Below are positions 1-12,666 of a stretch of 64,000 nucleotides of DNA, piece after piece. Numbering within the stretch: the stretch's first letter is position 1; each line of letters opens with the position of its first letter. Under the pieces are notes generated by a model that worked only from the letters and a program-made list of their open reading frames with translations, had not been told where the DNA came from and made no database searches. This stretch comes from Glossina fuscipes. Taxonomy: Eukaryota; Arthropoda; Insecta; Diptera; Glossinidae. A program made the translations under genes and the position numbers. The stretch lies in the NCBI RefSeq assembly GCF_014805625.2, contig NW_023998417.1, forward strand, positions 10,526,744 through 10,590,743, written 5' to 3'.

Positions 1-1185
1 GCACTGAAGGTCATAAGGTTGCTTTGAAAAACATCTTGAGGCACCTACCTTGGTTTTAACCTTCCACTGAACCTATCATAAATAAATTTTACATTATTAC
101 TTTAAGGAAAATGTCAATGGTATTTAATAAAAGATATCATTTCTCAATATGTTGGCGTAAAGAGAGAATATTTTTAAAAAGTTCGCCAGATGATCTCGTT
201 TTCTTAGACTTAACATAGACATCTCCTTTGAGTTGCAAATATGCTAATAGCTATTTATTGCATCTTGCTTAGCAGTAATTGTTTGAGATTGGGTTAGCTA
301 CGTGAAATTTTAACACATACGTATGTACATGTATATAAGTTATAAACTGATAGCTCAATTTAGTAACAATCTCTATCGCTTTTTTACGCTTCTAACTAAC
401 TATTATATAAGTTGTATTATATAAAAGTTGAAATGATAAAGAACATATCTTAACACAGATCGTTTTTAACTTTTCACAGGGCATTTATTGTATGTGCTAG
501 CTTTATGCCGTTTTTCACAATAGTCATTTCGCCTCCTTGCATAACTTCGCGAAATCATTGGGTATTTTTCATTCGAATTCGCTCTACCCACTCACCCATT
601 GATTTGTAAGCAATTTCATCTGTTTTTCATTCGAATTCGCTATAACACACATTGCACATTTTAACGTCTCTGTTTTAACGCGTTAACACTCGTGGTCGAT
701 AATAGTGGACTGTGCAATGTTAAAATTTCTCTCAATATCAATATATCAATTTCGCTCGCAAAATTTATATTTAGTAGTAATATTGATTTCAAATATTAAA
801 GTATCGACAAAACCATTCACAAAAAGTAAATACTTCCTACTGTATTGTTTACAACTCGTAGAATTCGTTTATTAACGTGGTGTGTAGTAAATTTCTTTAA
901 AGGTAAAGCAGTCGCAGAGCAGTAACTATCTAAGATAGGTAATGTTACATTCTGTTGGGCATTCTGTTAATGGAATCTGGGCGAATTATTTACCGTATGT
1001 GTGGAATCCGGGATATCATCGGTTTTCCTCTCTGTTTTGCAATATCGTCTAGTAATCAGATGTTTCGTGTAATATAAAAAAATATTGTGTTGCAATAACA
1101 ATTCAAGAGAAGGGTAAATCTTTTGAATTAAATTTATGAAAAATTACTGAAAAAATGCACAAATTCACTTATTTATATTAGAAAG
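1..1185. other. Upstream region of ECSIT, no gene seen
   Basis: AT-rich sequence before the ECSIT start codon. It presumably carries the ECSIT promoter and 5' UTR, but no TATA box or initiator could be assigned. A 19-base stretch containing attcgaattcgct occurs twice, at 565-583 and 623-641, 58 bases apart. The first 56 bases read as a short open frame on the + strand ending in TAA and might be the tail of a gene outside the window, but this cannot be tested here. Confidence 0.5.
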
Positions 1186-2668
1186 ATGATAAGAAAATTA
1201 AAGGGTTTGCTTACCAATAGTAACAATTCATTTGCCAGCTGTATTATAACTTGGAAAACTTACAGTAACGAAGTGAAACCGAAAAAGGAAGAGTCAGAGG
1301 GTGAAAATTCGGAATCTGATTCCTATCAACAACAACAACAACAACGTAAGAAACAAGACAGTGAAGAACAACGAAAAACAACATCAACAACAAGTTTTGT
1401 ACCAGCCGTAAGAAATCCTTTTGTCGAAGCCTCTGAGAAAACCAAAAGTGTGTATATGAATATGGTGGAAATATTTACGGAGCGTGATATACGGCGTAGA
1501 AATCATGTGGAATTTATTTATGCGGCCATGAAGCATATGGCAGAATTTGGAGTTGAACGCGATCTCGACGTGTACAAGGCCTTGATTAATGTCCTGCCAA
1601 AGGGTAAATTTATACCACGTAATATTTTTCAATCGGAATTTATGCACTATCCTAAACAACAACAGTGTATAATAGATTTATTAGAACAAATGGAGGACTT
1701 GGGCGTCATGCCCGACTATGAAATGGAAGCTATGTTGTTGAATGTATTCGGTCGTTCCGGTCATCCGTTACGTAAGTTCGATTTGATTTTTTCAAACCTT
1801 TAAGCGCATTTCTTCTTGTTATGCTTTTAGAGTTCAGGATGGATTTTTCCAAAAATTTTAGTCTATTTCTTCTTGTTATATTTTAAGGTAAATACTGGCG
1901 TATGATGTACTGGATGCCGAAATTTAAAAATCTCTCACCGTGGCCTTTGCCAAATCCTGTTCCCGACAGTGCATTAACTATGGCTAAATTGGCTATAGAA
2001 CGCATGTGCACCGTTGATGTACGATCACGTGTTACCGTATTTGAAACTAAAAATGTGTTGGACGCAATAGATGACACATGGATTGTAAGTGGTATGAGTC
2101 CCGATCAGACTCAATTATTGCACAAACATCCCCACAATAAAGCGATATATATAGAAGGGCCATTTTTGATATGGTTACGAAGTAAAACTATTAATTATTT
2201 CACGCTGAGAGCGGATCCCGATATGGAGTTTTTGAAAAGTTTAAATAGTAATACAGAAGATGAAGATGGTAATAGATATATATTTATGTAAATGACATAC
2301 TTTTATTCCAATTAAAATTGTTTATTCATTTTTTATATGTAGATGTCACTAAGCTTAATGTACCATTCTTTGGACAGCCGCCTATTTCACGTAAAAATCA
2401 AGTGGGTAAAGTGAGATCGGTCCATCAACAAGATGACGGCACAATATTTGCAATTTGCGCGACGGGAACATCAACCAAAGACTCTCTATTATCTTGGATA
2501 CGTTTACTAGAAGCGAATGGCAATCCCGTGCTAGGACAAATCCCTGTATTATTTCGTTTTCGTTCCAAAATTAGTGATAAAGTTAAAGAAATCGAATCAA
2601 GCCGTGAAATTAAAGCACCTTCTGCCACAAGTAATGATCATGTGTCTGCAGACGATCTCAAAAGCTAA
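1186..2668 (+). CDS. ECSIT: ECSIT (mitochondrial complex I assembly / Toll signalling intermediate)
   Basis: Three coding exons: 1186-1771, 1888-2268 and 2343-2668. Introns are 116 and 74 bases, GT-AG, and phases join cleanly to give 430 aa. The family assembles mitochondrial NADH dehydrogenase with NDUFAF1 and also acts with TRAF6 in Toll/IMD-type signalling. The N-terminus (MIRKLKGLL...) is basic and hydroxyl-rich, as expected for a mitochondrial presequence. A glutamine/lysine-rich low-complexity linker (about residues 35-70) precedes the conserved pentatricopeptide-like ECSIT domain with its VYKALINVLPKGKFIP and YWRMMYWMPKFKNLSPWPLP segments. Exon 3 holds the C-terminal pleckstrin-like part (GTIFAICATGTSTKDSLLSW). 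The first ATG in frame with the presequence was chosen as start. It converges on GTPBP2. Recognition is from family knowledge; the exon model is inferred. Confidence 0.93.
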
Positions 2669-3698
2669 CATATACGATAACGTACACGCACGATCATTTA
2701 AGTAAAACTAAAACACGAAATTACTATTGCAGAAATATATGATTTCATTTAATCAATCAATTACGTATTAGAGTAAAATCCTTAAAATGAAGAGCTACTT
2801 GCATTGCATTGCATATATATATATATATATATATTTAAGTACGTTTTGGAAAAGAGAAAAGAAAATGGCCAGAGATTATTTAAATTAATCAAATAAAGTT
2901 GATTCTAGATAATAGAATATTTATTTAAAAGTGTAGTTTTATGCACAGTAGTGTAAAGTTAAAAAGGAATACAAGTAAGAAAGCTATTGTCGCCTAATAG
3001 GGCGAATCTTATTTACCCATCACCTATTTAGATAATTTAATTATGGATATGGAATAGGGATGGGGATTCGATCAAAATTAATATTTTATATTATTATTAT
3101 TATTATTATTTTTTTTTTTTTTTTTTTGTTATTAAAACAATTATATTATGTATTGCTTTTTGTCGTTCTTTGGACTAAATCGTGTTCGTTTTGAACACGA
3201 CGGCATTTAAGATTTCTTTATTAGCTTATTCGGCTTTGTACAATCACAGCGTCAAAGAAACGAATAGATACGATTGAATCGGTTGACGCGCTCACGCTTA
3301 TCTGAAATATATTTACAGTTGTAACGCTTATAGTTTGGTAATTTTTAAATTAAATGACAAAATTAATTAATATCCGGTGATGGGTATAATAATCACAGTA
3401 AAAAAAAGAAAAAACTCGTAACGGAAATGCTTTTCCTAATAAAAGGGGGAGGAGAGGAAAACAAGTATTAAATACCTGCAGCACTATCCCTATACAAATG
3501 ACAATAATATGAATTTTAAAGTGTTACAAAATTGTCAAGACTCGGATAGTTCTACTTTCTATTTCTAATTTTATATAAACAAATATTATGAAATAAACTT
3601 TTGTCTGTGTGCTATAATAAACATCATTTATCTTCTTCTTCTTCTTCTTCTTGTTTAAACTAAAGTTGCTTACTTGTAACAAATTAAACGTTCATGAC
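2669..3698. other. Convergent spacer between ECSIT and GTPBP2
   Basis: Holds the 3' UTRs of two converging genes. A + strand AATAAA at 2892-2897 is a plausible ECSIT poly(A) signal. It also contains a (TA)n run near 2814-2834, a TTA run followed by about 17 Ts near 3092-3127, and a (CTT)n run near 3631-3652. No open frame of interest was seen. Confidence 0.6.
2892..2897 (+). terminator. Poly(A) signal AATAAA of ECSIT
   Basis: Canonical hexamer 224 bases after the ECSIT stop codon. The assignment is positional only; no cleavage site can be seen. Confidence 0.45.
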
Positions 3699-5578
3699 TT
3701 AGTTTTGACCTATGATCCTATTAAGAGGAAAAACTTGAGTAACGACGCCAATACCTTTACTCGAACCTTCGCGAAATAGTACGCGCATACCAGCCCGTAC
3801 ATATTCGGGGTGACCAACAAATTGAAACATTACCGAAGCACTGTCGTTAGTGCCAATTTTTTCACCGCCCATAATACCTCGTATAACGGCAGTTTGTCGA
3901 ATACTGCCTATATGTACAGTTGTCTGGAAGCCTACATAAATAGCAGTAGCATGAAATAATACTGACACCTTTGCCTATAAAAATTAAAAAAAAAAATAAA
4001 AGGATGCTAACGACATTCTCTACATCATTACTATAACAATTGTAATCATACCTGAAAGAATAATGTTCCACACGGTTCATCATTGCCAGTATCGTTTAAC
4101 AATACCATACCACTTCGCAAAGTAGGCAATATTTGGTTAGGCGTGAACGATAACGAAGCGCTCTGGCCGGCTCTAACTACTCTGCAAGGGGCTTTATTTC
4201 GGTGTATAGTATGCACAGTGACAGAATGAAATCGGCCGCATGGTAACGGGCCAATTTTCATACGCATATTTTCGGTTAGTACGCCCTTCACCAATAGACC
4301 GCCCACTACAGGACCAACTTCAGAGACCCGAAATATTTCATCAATGTGAAATTCGCATGGCTCCTGTTCTAGGCGTTCCTTTTCCAAATTACTTATGCCC
4401 GGTGATAGTACATATAAGAATCGTGTTACTAAATTAAGACCCGATCCCGTTACATTCGAGACACAAAATATGGGAACTATATTTTCCGAAAATTGATTTG
4501 AACCGGCCGATATTACTTCATCGGTATTGGTTACAACGAATGGGACTTTTCTGCATCCGATCGATGTTAAAAGATTTTTGAGTTCCTGTACAGTTTGATC
4601 GGGTGGGGTGATATCTGTTTTTGTAACAACGACAAAAAAGGGCATATCCAAAGCTCGGGCGATAGACAAATGCTCTTGACTTGTACCATTAAATCCCCCG
4701 CCTGCGGACAAAACGAGCATAGCATAATGGGGCGAATAACCTGACAACGCTTGTACAGTGGTCCGCATATAACGCCGATGACCAGCCAAATCCATAAATG
4801 TCACCAATTTCGTAGAACGATCACTGATCTCCTCTGCCGTCATCATTTCATTATATTTATAATTAATAATTTTGCCTTGCGAATCGAAACCCAATGTTTC
4901 ATGTGAGATACAGGATGTCCGGCCCGATTGTATTTCATGCATATGACGAAACATATTTAATCGTGCTCTGCCGCGGCCATTATCGAATTCGCCTTGCGTC
5001 AGGACACCCAATAAGGTTGATTTGCCAGCGTCTGCTCCCCCCAGGACAGCTACGCGTACCTCAATATTATGCTGATCGTCCGGTATTTTTCGAACTAAAA
5101 CCTCTGCCACCGAACGCCTTCCCGCCACATATACTATACGTAATACTGAAGTACTGGCGCCTAACTTATGAGCCATTTGCTTTAACGTGCACAAAGAAGC
5201 GTTCATATCTTTTTCATTTAAACCGTGCAAATGTCCCGAATCGGAAACACCGATCTCATAAATAGCTTCCCCATGACCTTCTCGTAGACGCCATTTCATT
5301 TGTGTAACTAAATGTTCAAACCGCTGCTTTGACGGACTAATCAATTTCAGTTTGTACTCGATATTGCCAATCTGAGGTTCGGGCGGCAACACGCCTTGAT
5401 CGAAATCAATAACAATTTTATTATTTTGTCCATCAAGTTCACTTTCGCTGCTACTGTTTTGATTGCTGCTTTGCGTAATCGAGTCACTGCTATTGCTGTT
5501 ACTGTTCCGAATGTCCGACTCTTCATCGAAGCCATCGTCTGGTTGACTCGGATCAAATAGACTCAAAAATGAATCCAT
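3699..5578 (-). CDS. GTPBP2: GTP-binding protein 2-like GTPase
   Basis: Two exons, 5578-4052 and 3974-3699, joined in phase 0 across a 77-base intron, giving 600 aa, the usual length of the GTPBP1/2 family. These are EF1A-like translational GTPases; GTPBP2 is linked to rescue of stalled ribosomes with Pelota. A Ser/Asn-rich acidic N-terminus is followed by the G domain: P-loop GGADAGKS at 180-187, switch/effector segment with GRGRAR and SGRTS, DLAGH (G3) at 263-267 and TKTD (G4) at 319-322. The beta-barrel domains follow, with CRVVRAGQSAS and the last-exon block containing FHAT, GSIRQTAV and LFREGSSKGIG. The GRGRAR, TAEEI and RVxRAGQ features and the VLFHATA tail resemble GTPBP2 more than GTPBP1. 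The P-loop has GGAD where human members have GNVD. Transcription is in tandem with Vac14, 3.9 kb apart. Confidence 0.92.
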
Positions 5579-8500
5579 ATCTCTCTCTAAAGAATATAAT
5601 AAAAAAAATATTAAAAAAAAAAGTATAATTTATTAGATAAAAAAAAGCGAAGAATTCTAGAGTTAGCGCTAAGCAACAATTAACATTGAAGTTATGGCGA
5701 GAGGAGATTTTAAGAAATTTTGCAAAATTTCTTTAATCTCAACTTTTTTTTTTTTTGCTTTTTTCTTTTTTGTTTTTTGTTAATGTGGAAGGGAAGGGGG
5801 TTTGCTAATAAAGAAATTATCATATTTTGCCCTAGTTTATAATAGTGAGCTCAAGTGAATACGAATGCAAGTGTTTTAACAATGAAAACAAAAAAAAAAA
5901 GGCGCTTTTCTATGATGACCTTGAACAAGAAAAAATAGATGCTCCGCATTTTGCTTATATTCCTTTTTTGCATAATAAATGCATTATATATATTAAGTCA
6001 TTATGTTTATATATTTACTCTTGGTCTTCCTATATACGTATTTGTATATATTTATACATTTATACATTTATGCATATGTATATACTTACTTAATATATGT
6101 ATATTAAATTATTTGTCTATAAAAAGCAGCAAAGCATTGCTAGCTCGAAGAAAAAGTAAAAGTAACAAAAGTCGTGAGCAAATTGTTTAAATTTTAATCT
6201 ATAACTTATAATACACACATCACAACAGTCGAAAATTTTTGTATGGTGTTTGTTTTTAATGTTAAGATTCTTAGTTTATTTTACGATAAAACACTGAACG
6301 ACATAATGCACTAAGCACTAAATTAAACTGCAAGCAGTGAGCCAGTGATGTGTGATGTGTGTGTTTCCCCAATTGATTACCCGTAAAAACAAGAATAGAA
6401 AGACAAACGATGACTGAATGAGGAATGCTATGACCAAAATATAACAAAAGTAAAGCAAAAATAAGCAAATTGGTATGTATTGTTGCAGAAAAACAAAGAA
6501 AAAAACAAAAAAAAAAAAAAAATCGATTCTCTCTTGATTTGGAAACAAGAAAATAAAACATTGAAATGAATTAAAAAAATCATAAGCGATTCGAAAGGAA
6601 TCTTCAATGCCCTATTCTTACTAATCGTAATTTTGTTATTCAATTCCATAGGATAATAATGGTAAATACCTCCGTTTATTTACATCTACTAAAACTGTTA
6701 TTGTACATGGGATCAGCTAACATTTAAATTAACATTCATGTTCTTCACTCGATGGGATATAAAATTCCCTCCAATTTACATATATGGAATGCATCCAAGA
6801 GAAGTAAAAAAGTCAAGATTCGTCGACTATGGTGCGGTACGGAAACTTATAATAGAAGTTGTCTTCTTTCATTATCAACACTAATGTAATTTAAAAAATT
6901 AATCCAAAGCCCACCAGTGACGCCTCAGCGTTTCGTTATTTGTCCTATGCCACGATTTCAAAGCATATTTATTCATCGTAATCAACATTTGATTTACATT
7001 ATAGAAAAACAGATATCTTATTGAGCGCTTTGAAAATGTCAATCGCGAGTTTACAGAGTCGACTTGTACCGTAGTTTTCGTTCACTTCGTTCACTTGTGT
7101 ATATGCTTGCGACTGGGAAAAGTAATGAAAACAAAATTTTTGTTTATCAACAAAGAAGAAAAATAAAAAAGGAAAATAAAAAAAAAAAAAAAAATGATAT
7201 CATTGATTGGTCTTTTACGAACACATATCGCATACATAGAAACATTGTTATGAAAAAGACCCAGATGTCAAAAATTAAATAAACAATGACCCGTTTATCC
7301 TATTTACTTAGATTTACCTTTAAATATATGTATATATGTATACATACATATATTTTATGATCACATCATAAATTTTTAAATTTAATTGAAAAATACATAG
7401 AGCAATTGATTGTAAATAGCTACCTCAAAGCAGCTTACTAGCTTCATTTAATATGTTAGGATTTATATATATTAAGGATTCGGTGGCATTTTTTCTTTTT
7501 TTTAATTTTATATAAAAACATCCAAAAGGAAGTGATTAAAGTTCTATCGAGACTATCGATTGCATCAGCTATTGTACATGATATTAGTATTAATTTTGGG
7601 CGCAAAATGATATCTTCTGTTGAGCGTTGAAGGGAAGGGATACTAAACCATATTTAAAATAGAATTGAAAAGTGACTAATTTTGAGCAATCGTTTTGCAA
7701 TCACTGCTTTTAAAACCACAATTGCCCATTTTACGAATTATCAATTTCGAATAAATGCAAAGCACATAAAGAAATGAATTATTGCAGAAAAAAAAGAATG
7801 CGTTCTTAGTTTAATAAATTTAGTTTGAAATCGTTTAGTTACTTTTTTGCACTAAGAATACATCAATAACTTGAATACCTTGTACTCACTCGTTTTATTT
7901 TATTTATATTTTTTATATACTGTATATTTGATAAAATTGATTTGTTGATGACTTGTTTTATCCAAAAATTATTTAAAGAGCTTTCATTCAACAAAAAAAG
8001 TTACATTTGCCTGAACTGATGAAATTAACATAAAACGTACAAATTCTGGTATTCTGTTGTCAAGATACAATAAACACATAACTTCATATATATATATATG
8101 CAGGTATAGATTTTATTTTCAATTTAAAATTTTGATCAATGTAATATTTTATATTAATTCAAAACGCAGAAATTAATTATTTGTAAATATTTAATGGCTG
8201 GTGTTAAGAAAACTTAGCAACACTCGCTAATTATAATTAATGAAAATTTTATGCAATTCTTACAGAGCTCAAACTAACAAACTAAGATACACAGGGTTGT
8301 ATTTAAGAGAACTTATGTAAAATAATGTTAAACTATTCTTCTTCTTTATTCTCATCGTAGATAAATATTTTATCCATATCTTCCCTATGAAGTACGTTCA
8401 ACTTCATTCATCTATTCATTCCTATTAAAGCATTCCAAATCCGTCATATCTCCTATGTGCACATAATATTGTGAATTTAATGCCATTTTTATGCTCCGAA

Positions 8501-9435
8501 ATATTTTCATAGTTTCTAAATTATTTCAAACTTCAAGTTGAAATTTTCTTCCCATTTTGGATACATAATAAAAGCGATTTGGGTACGCATTCATTGCTTT
8601 TAATGCTTGCAAATTTAATAAATGCTGCCCCGATCACAGCTTCATTGCATTTTATTTTTTTGGTGTTTGCAAAAATTTTGATTAGCGCCTTTTACAATCT
8701 CAGTGTACATAATGGTTGAATTCGACGCGTTTTATCTCCCTTCATACGAAAGGACACGTTTCCAAATAATATTATTGACTTATTCGGCGTACGCCGACGC
8801 TAATGACGGAATCCCCAAAATTGCATTTTCGACATTTATATTTGTTGTTGCAGTAGTTAGGCGAATATTGTACGCAAATATTTTGTGTACCCCCAAATCA
8901 ATTCCTTCGTGTCCAAGGCATTTGTATCCCATTTAAACTATTCTCTCCGTTTTCAAGTATTATGTCCCTATTTTAGGATAATACTAGCAAATCTTAGACG
9001 TGAACCTTCACAAGTACGGAAAAATTTTATGTACCTTTTAAATTCATAAATTTTTCCGCTTTTAGCAGCGCTGCTTGTTAAATTTCGATTTTTACAGAGT
9101 TTTTTTTATTGACTACTTACAAGTACTTTTGTTAAGTTTCCGGTTTTTCATATTTTATATTAGACACTGGCGAAAGAGGATTTTCTAGTTATGGGAAGGC
9201 AAAATTTTGTATAAACATTTTTCTTAAATTCTCTATTTATGTGTTTTTTTAATAAGTTCCAAAATTTTATACAAAGTTTTTACACCACAAAACATACATA
9301 AATATATATTATCGAAATTTCCGCCTCTTGCAGGCCAAAGAGAAACTATGTTCATCACAGCGTAATAAATTAAATTAATAAAATAATTGAATCAAAAATA
9401 AAAAATACTTGTTTGTTATTTATAATTAAAGCGTA
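5579..9435. other. Gap between Vac14 and GTPBP2, no gene recognised
   Basis: About 3.9 kb of AT-rich sequence between two minus-strand genes. It contains poly(A/T) tracts near 5743, 6493, 7175 and 7496 and short ATGT/TATA runs near 6050 and 7325. The open frames are short, low-complexity (Lys-, Phe- or Tyr-rich) and match no family I know. It should contain the GTPBP2 promoter and possibly an untranslated first exon, as well as the Vac14 3' UTR. Confidence 0.55.
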
Positions 9436-12400
9436 TTAGTGCTCGTTAACCAGAAAACTACGTTTGCGTTGTTGTACACGTTGGTCCCGATGGGCTTTTT
9501 GTACTTTTTTAAAGTGTACCGTTAACTCAACAAAATCTATATTACTTTTATATTGAAGAGATTGATTTTCCTTCCTACAATATGTATAAAAATTTATTTA
9601 AAAGGAAACGAAAAGGAAGACACAAATGAATAACTTACACAGGCTGTTGGCCCCAGTAGTTGGGTACACATTGCAAACGATTTTTTAACATACGAAAAGC
9701 GTCAGTTTGCGGCAACAACATTAATATACCAAATAAAGCATGAGCCAAATATTGAGCATCGGCACAATTATTGGCTTTGGATACTAACGTCAGCCTTAAA
9801 GCTTTGCAAATGAACAAAATTAATGTAAGACCGACAAAAGAATTGAAAAAAACTTACATGCAAATATTGGAGTTTCTATTAATTGTACCAACTTATCAAT
9901 TTCACTTAATAATTCCAAAGTTATTTCAACGTCAGCACTGTAATGGTTTTAAAAATGAATTCTCGATTCTCGATTTAAACGAAACTAAATTGAGAGCTTA
10001 CAACAATACTACCAACTCAGAAACATGCTGATAGCTTTGCGCTAATAAACATAGCGATAAAGTTGAGACAGGACAGTGACACCAGCTTAAGTATAAGCAC
10101 TTGAATAATTTTGCCGATTTTTCATTGGGTATATCTCGTAAGACATTTCTAAGTTCAAATAACTCCGATGAAGTTAACAAAATGCTATTCAATAAACGCA
10201 CAATTACAGATGCAAATTTTAAATTTGTTACTTCCTCCGCTATGATTTCCGAAAATGTTAAGTAAATGTATTCGGCGTTTAACAAAACACAAAGTTGTCT
10301 GAGAATATTTGAAAATTAATTAGCGTCGAATTGTTTATTGGTATTAAATATATATAAAATAAATTATTTACCTTATTATTAGACTGGCCCGGTTATCTAA
10401 GAAACTTTTGTCCTCGCTAAATAACTTAATTAAGCTAAGTAAAAATTTACGATAGTTAGCCTTATTAAAGTCAGTGGTCTCTGATAAAAGGCATTGAGAA
10501 ATGAAAAATTACAATAACAATTATGAATTAATACTTTGGTTTCGAATAAGCTCTTAGGATAAGGAGAAAAGAATCAGGCTGTAGCTGCCCTAGAGAACTG
10601 TGTTCTTTTTGGAAACAACAAGTAAGTTCTGCCCAGTAAAAGCTTCCAAAGGCGATTTCTTTCCTATGCTTATACTCATGACCAAAAAAAAAAAAAGAAG
10701 AAGCTTTACATCATCCAGAACGCATCGAAAGTCAGAGACACTACCGATTATATATTCTTGATAAAATGCAAATTTGTAATCTTTCTAAACACGTCCAGCT
10801 GTCCGCATATGTTAAGCAAATTCCGGGTCATAAGAATTCAGATGTCGGCTTCAAATATATTACGAACGAAACTTATTCCGGCGCGATAGTAATTTGATCG
10901 AGATTGAACAAACAAGCAGATCTAGATTTTCATACCTACGCTTACTCTCTCTGTACATCTATACTTCTTCTATATGTTACAAATGTTTAAACATTGCAAT
11001 GTATTGAACTTTGGAAAGGGTGTAAAAAACATGAGCGCACATAAAATTGTTTACCTTTGGAATGTTGTGAATTAACAATTTCGGCCAGTACTGAGATGCA
11101 CTTTAACACTACATCATCCGAGTTATCCGACAATATGCCTAATAAATTGTTACCCAACTCATTTAGATGTGTTGACATCTAAAAAGTTTATGAGAAATGA
11201 AGCAAGTGCTTATAACTTATTCAAAAAAGAATTATTTACCTCGTTAGGAAAATTAATTAGTAAGTGATAAATCCATTCGAGTACAGCTATCTTTGTTTGT
11301 GCTGAATTGTGGCTAAGGTAACGCGACAACACTGTCATTATGGATTTTAAATCGATTTGTTCAATATTTTGAGTTTTGTGTTCTTTGGATGATACCAATT
11401 TCATCATAGATTTATTAACGGAAACCGCACATTCTTTAATGTTTTTCATTGAGTCCTCATTGCACTCTAGACATGGTAAGATGGCGGTAAAAATTCCGCT
11501 AGCATATGGTAAAACATTAGAGCCAAATATTAATACAAATTCCCGTATCCAAGTTAAAGCAATAGACTACGCAATTAAGGCATCAATATTATTATTATTA
11601 TTATTATTTTCAAGCAAATACACGTTTACCTTTATCTGTTCATGAGGAGATTGTGCGTGTGTTATTAAGGTGTTAATAGTGTCTTCCATACACACCGACG
11701 ACGAATCATTACGTATGGATTTAAGGAATTGTGTTAATGTAGTCTCACACATTCTCTGTATTTCCTGAGTGTTATCCTCTAACATAGTAAAAAGGCCATC
11801 GATGATATCTGTTAAATATAAAACCATATTGATTTCGGGCACTGCATTCAGAATGGAAATCCACGATATCACATATTGGCGAACAAAGGAATTTTTCACA
11901 TAGATACGTTCCTTAAGCAATGGTATAAAAGCTTCCATTTTAAAGCTTTGAGAGGATTCAGTGACAATATCCTAATTGTACATATGTTTATATATTCATT
12001 TAATTCAACTAAACTGTATTTTACTAAGGAAAACGTTAATTATACCTTAAGTAGTCTGTCTAATAACTCACTACCATCTCTAACCGTTTGATCGTTATCA
12101 GCTACTAATCTTGAGAGAGCAGAAAATAAATCCGGAAGAAAAGGTATAATGGCTGAACGAGATACCTTAACCACATTATAAAGTGATTCACAAGCAAAAT
12201 ATCGTACTCGCATGTCTTGATCATTTAAACAATGTAAGATAGGCGTAACCAATTCATTGACATATTTATGGGAATCCTAAACAAGAAATTTAAAACAAAA
12301 TGTATAAACGTATTATTGTTTATTAGTGTACATGCCTTTCCTAAACCCAAACTTGTAGCTGCCAAACCAATTAAACCACCTTTCCGTTTGTTCGCATCTC

Positions 12401-12666
12401 TTGAACCAGCGAAATCATTTGATAAAACCTCTATCAATTTACGTATTTGAGCCGAATTATTTTTCAAGTTAAATTCAGTCACCATCCTTTATAAAAAAAA
12501 ATATAAAAAAAAGAAAACCATTTATATTTATTACCGCAGCATATATAACTTAGTTTAAGTAAAATTACTTTTCGATTTCTTGCGAAGCAACTTTTCTTTT
12601 ATCATACATCTTATCGCCTAAAGCCTTCGCCGCAGATTCACTTAAAGGTGCATAAGGACTTTCCAT
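9436..12666 (-). CDS. Vac14: Vac14, scaffold of the PIKfyve/Fab1-Fig4 complex
   Basis: Eleven exons were joined by phase: 12666-12569, 12486-12336, 12276-12046, 11971-11630, 11566-11240, 11178-11055, 10480-10372, 10298-10002, 9937-9858, 9801-9639, 9574-9436. The product is 686 aa (human VAC14 is 782). Vac14 is the HEAT-repeat scaffold that holds the lipid kinase PIKfyve and phosphatase Fig4 on endolysosomes to make PI(3,5)P2. Recognisable blocks are [71 protein letters not shown] and, in the C-terminal Fig4-binding region, [27 protein letters not shown] and LLMLLPQ...LQCVPN. The last exon holds the basic tail. The start has good context (gcaATGG). Intron 2 (12335-12277) uses a GC donor. Intron 6 (11054-10481) holds only AT-rich sequence and poly(A) runs. 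Residues between some blocks are shorter than in human, including an acidic loop before exon 6. Confidence 0.93.

Noticed and set aside
1..60. Short + strand open frame ending in TAA at the left edge
   Set aside because: Only 18 codons are visible and no family is recognised; could be the tail of a gene outside the window, but unsupported.
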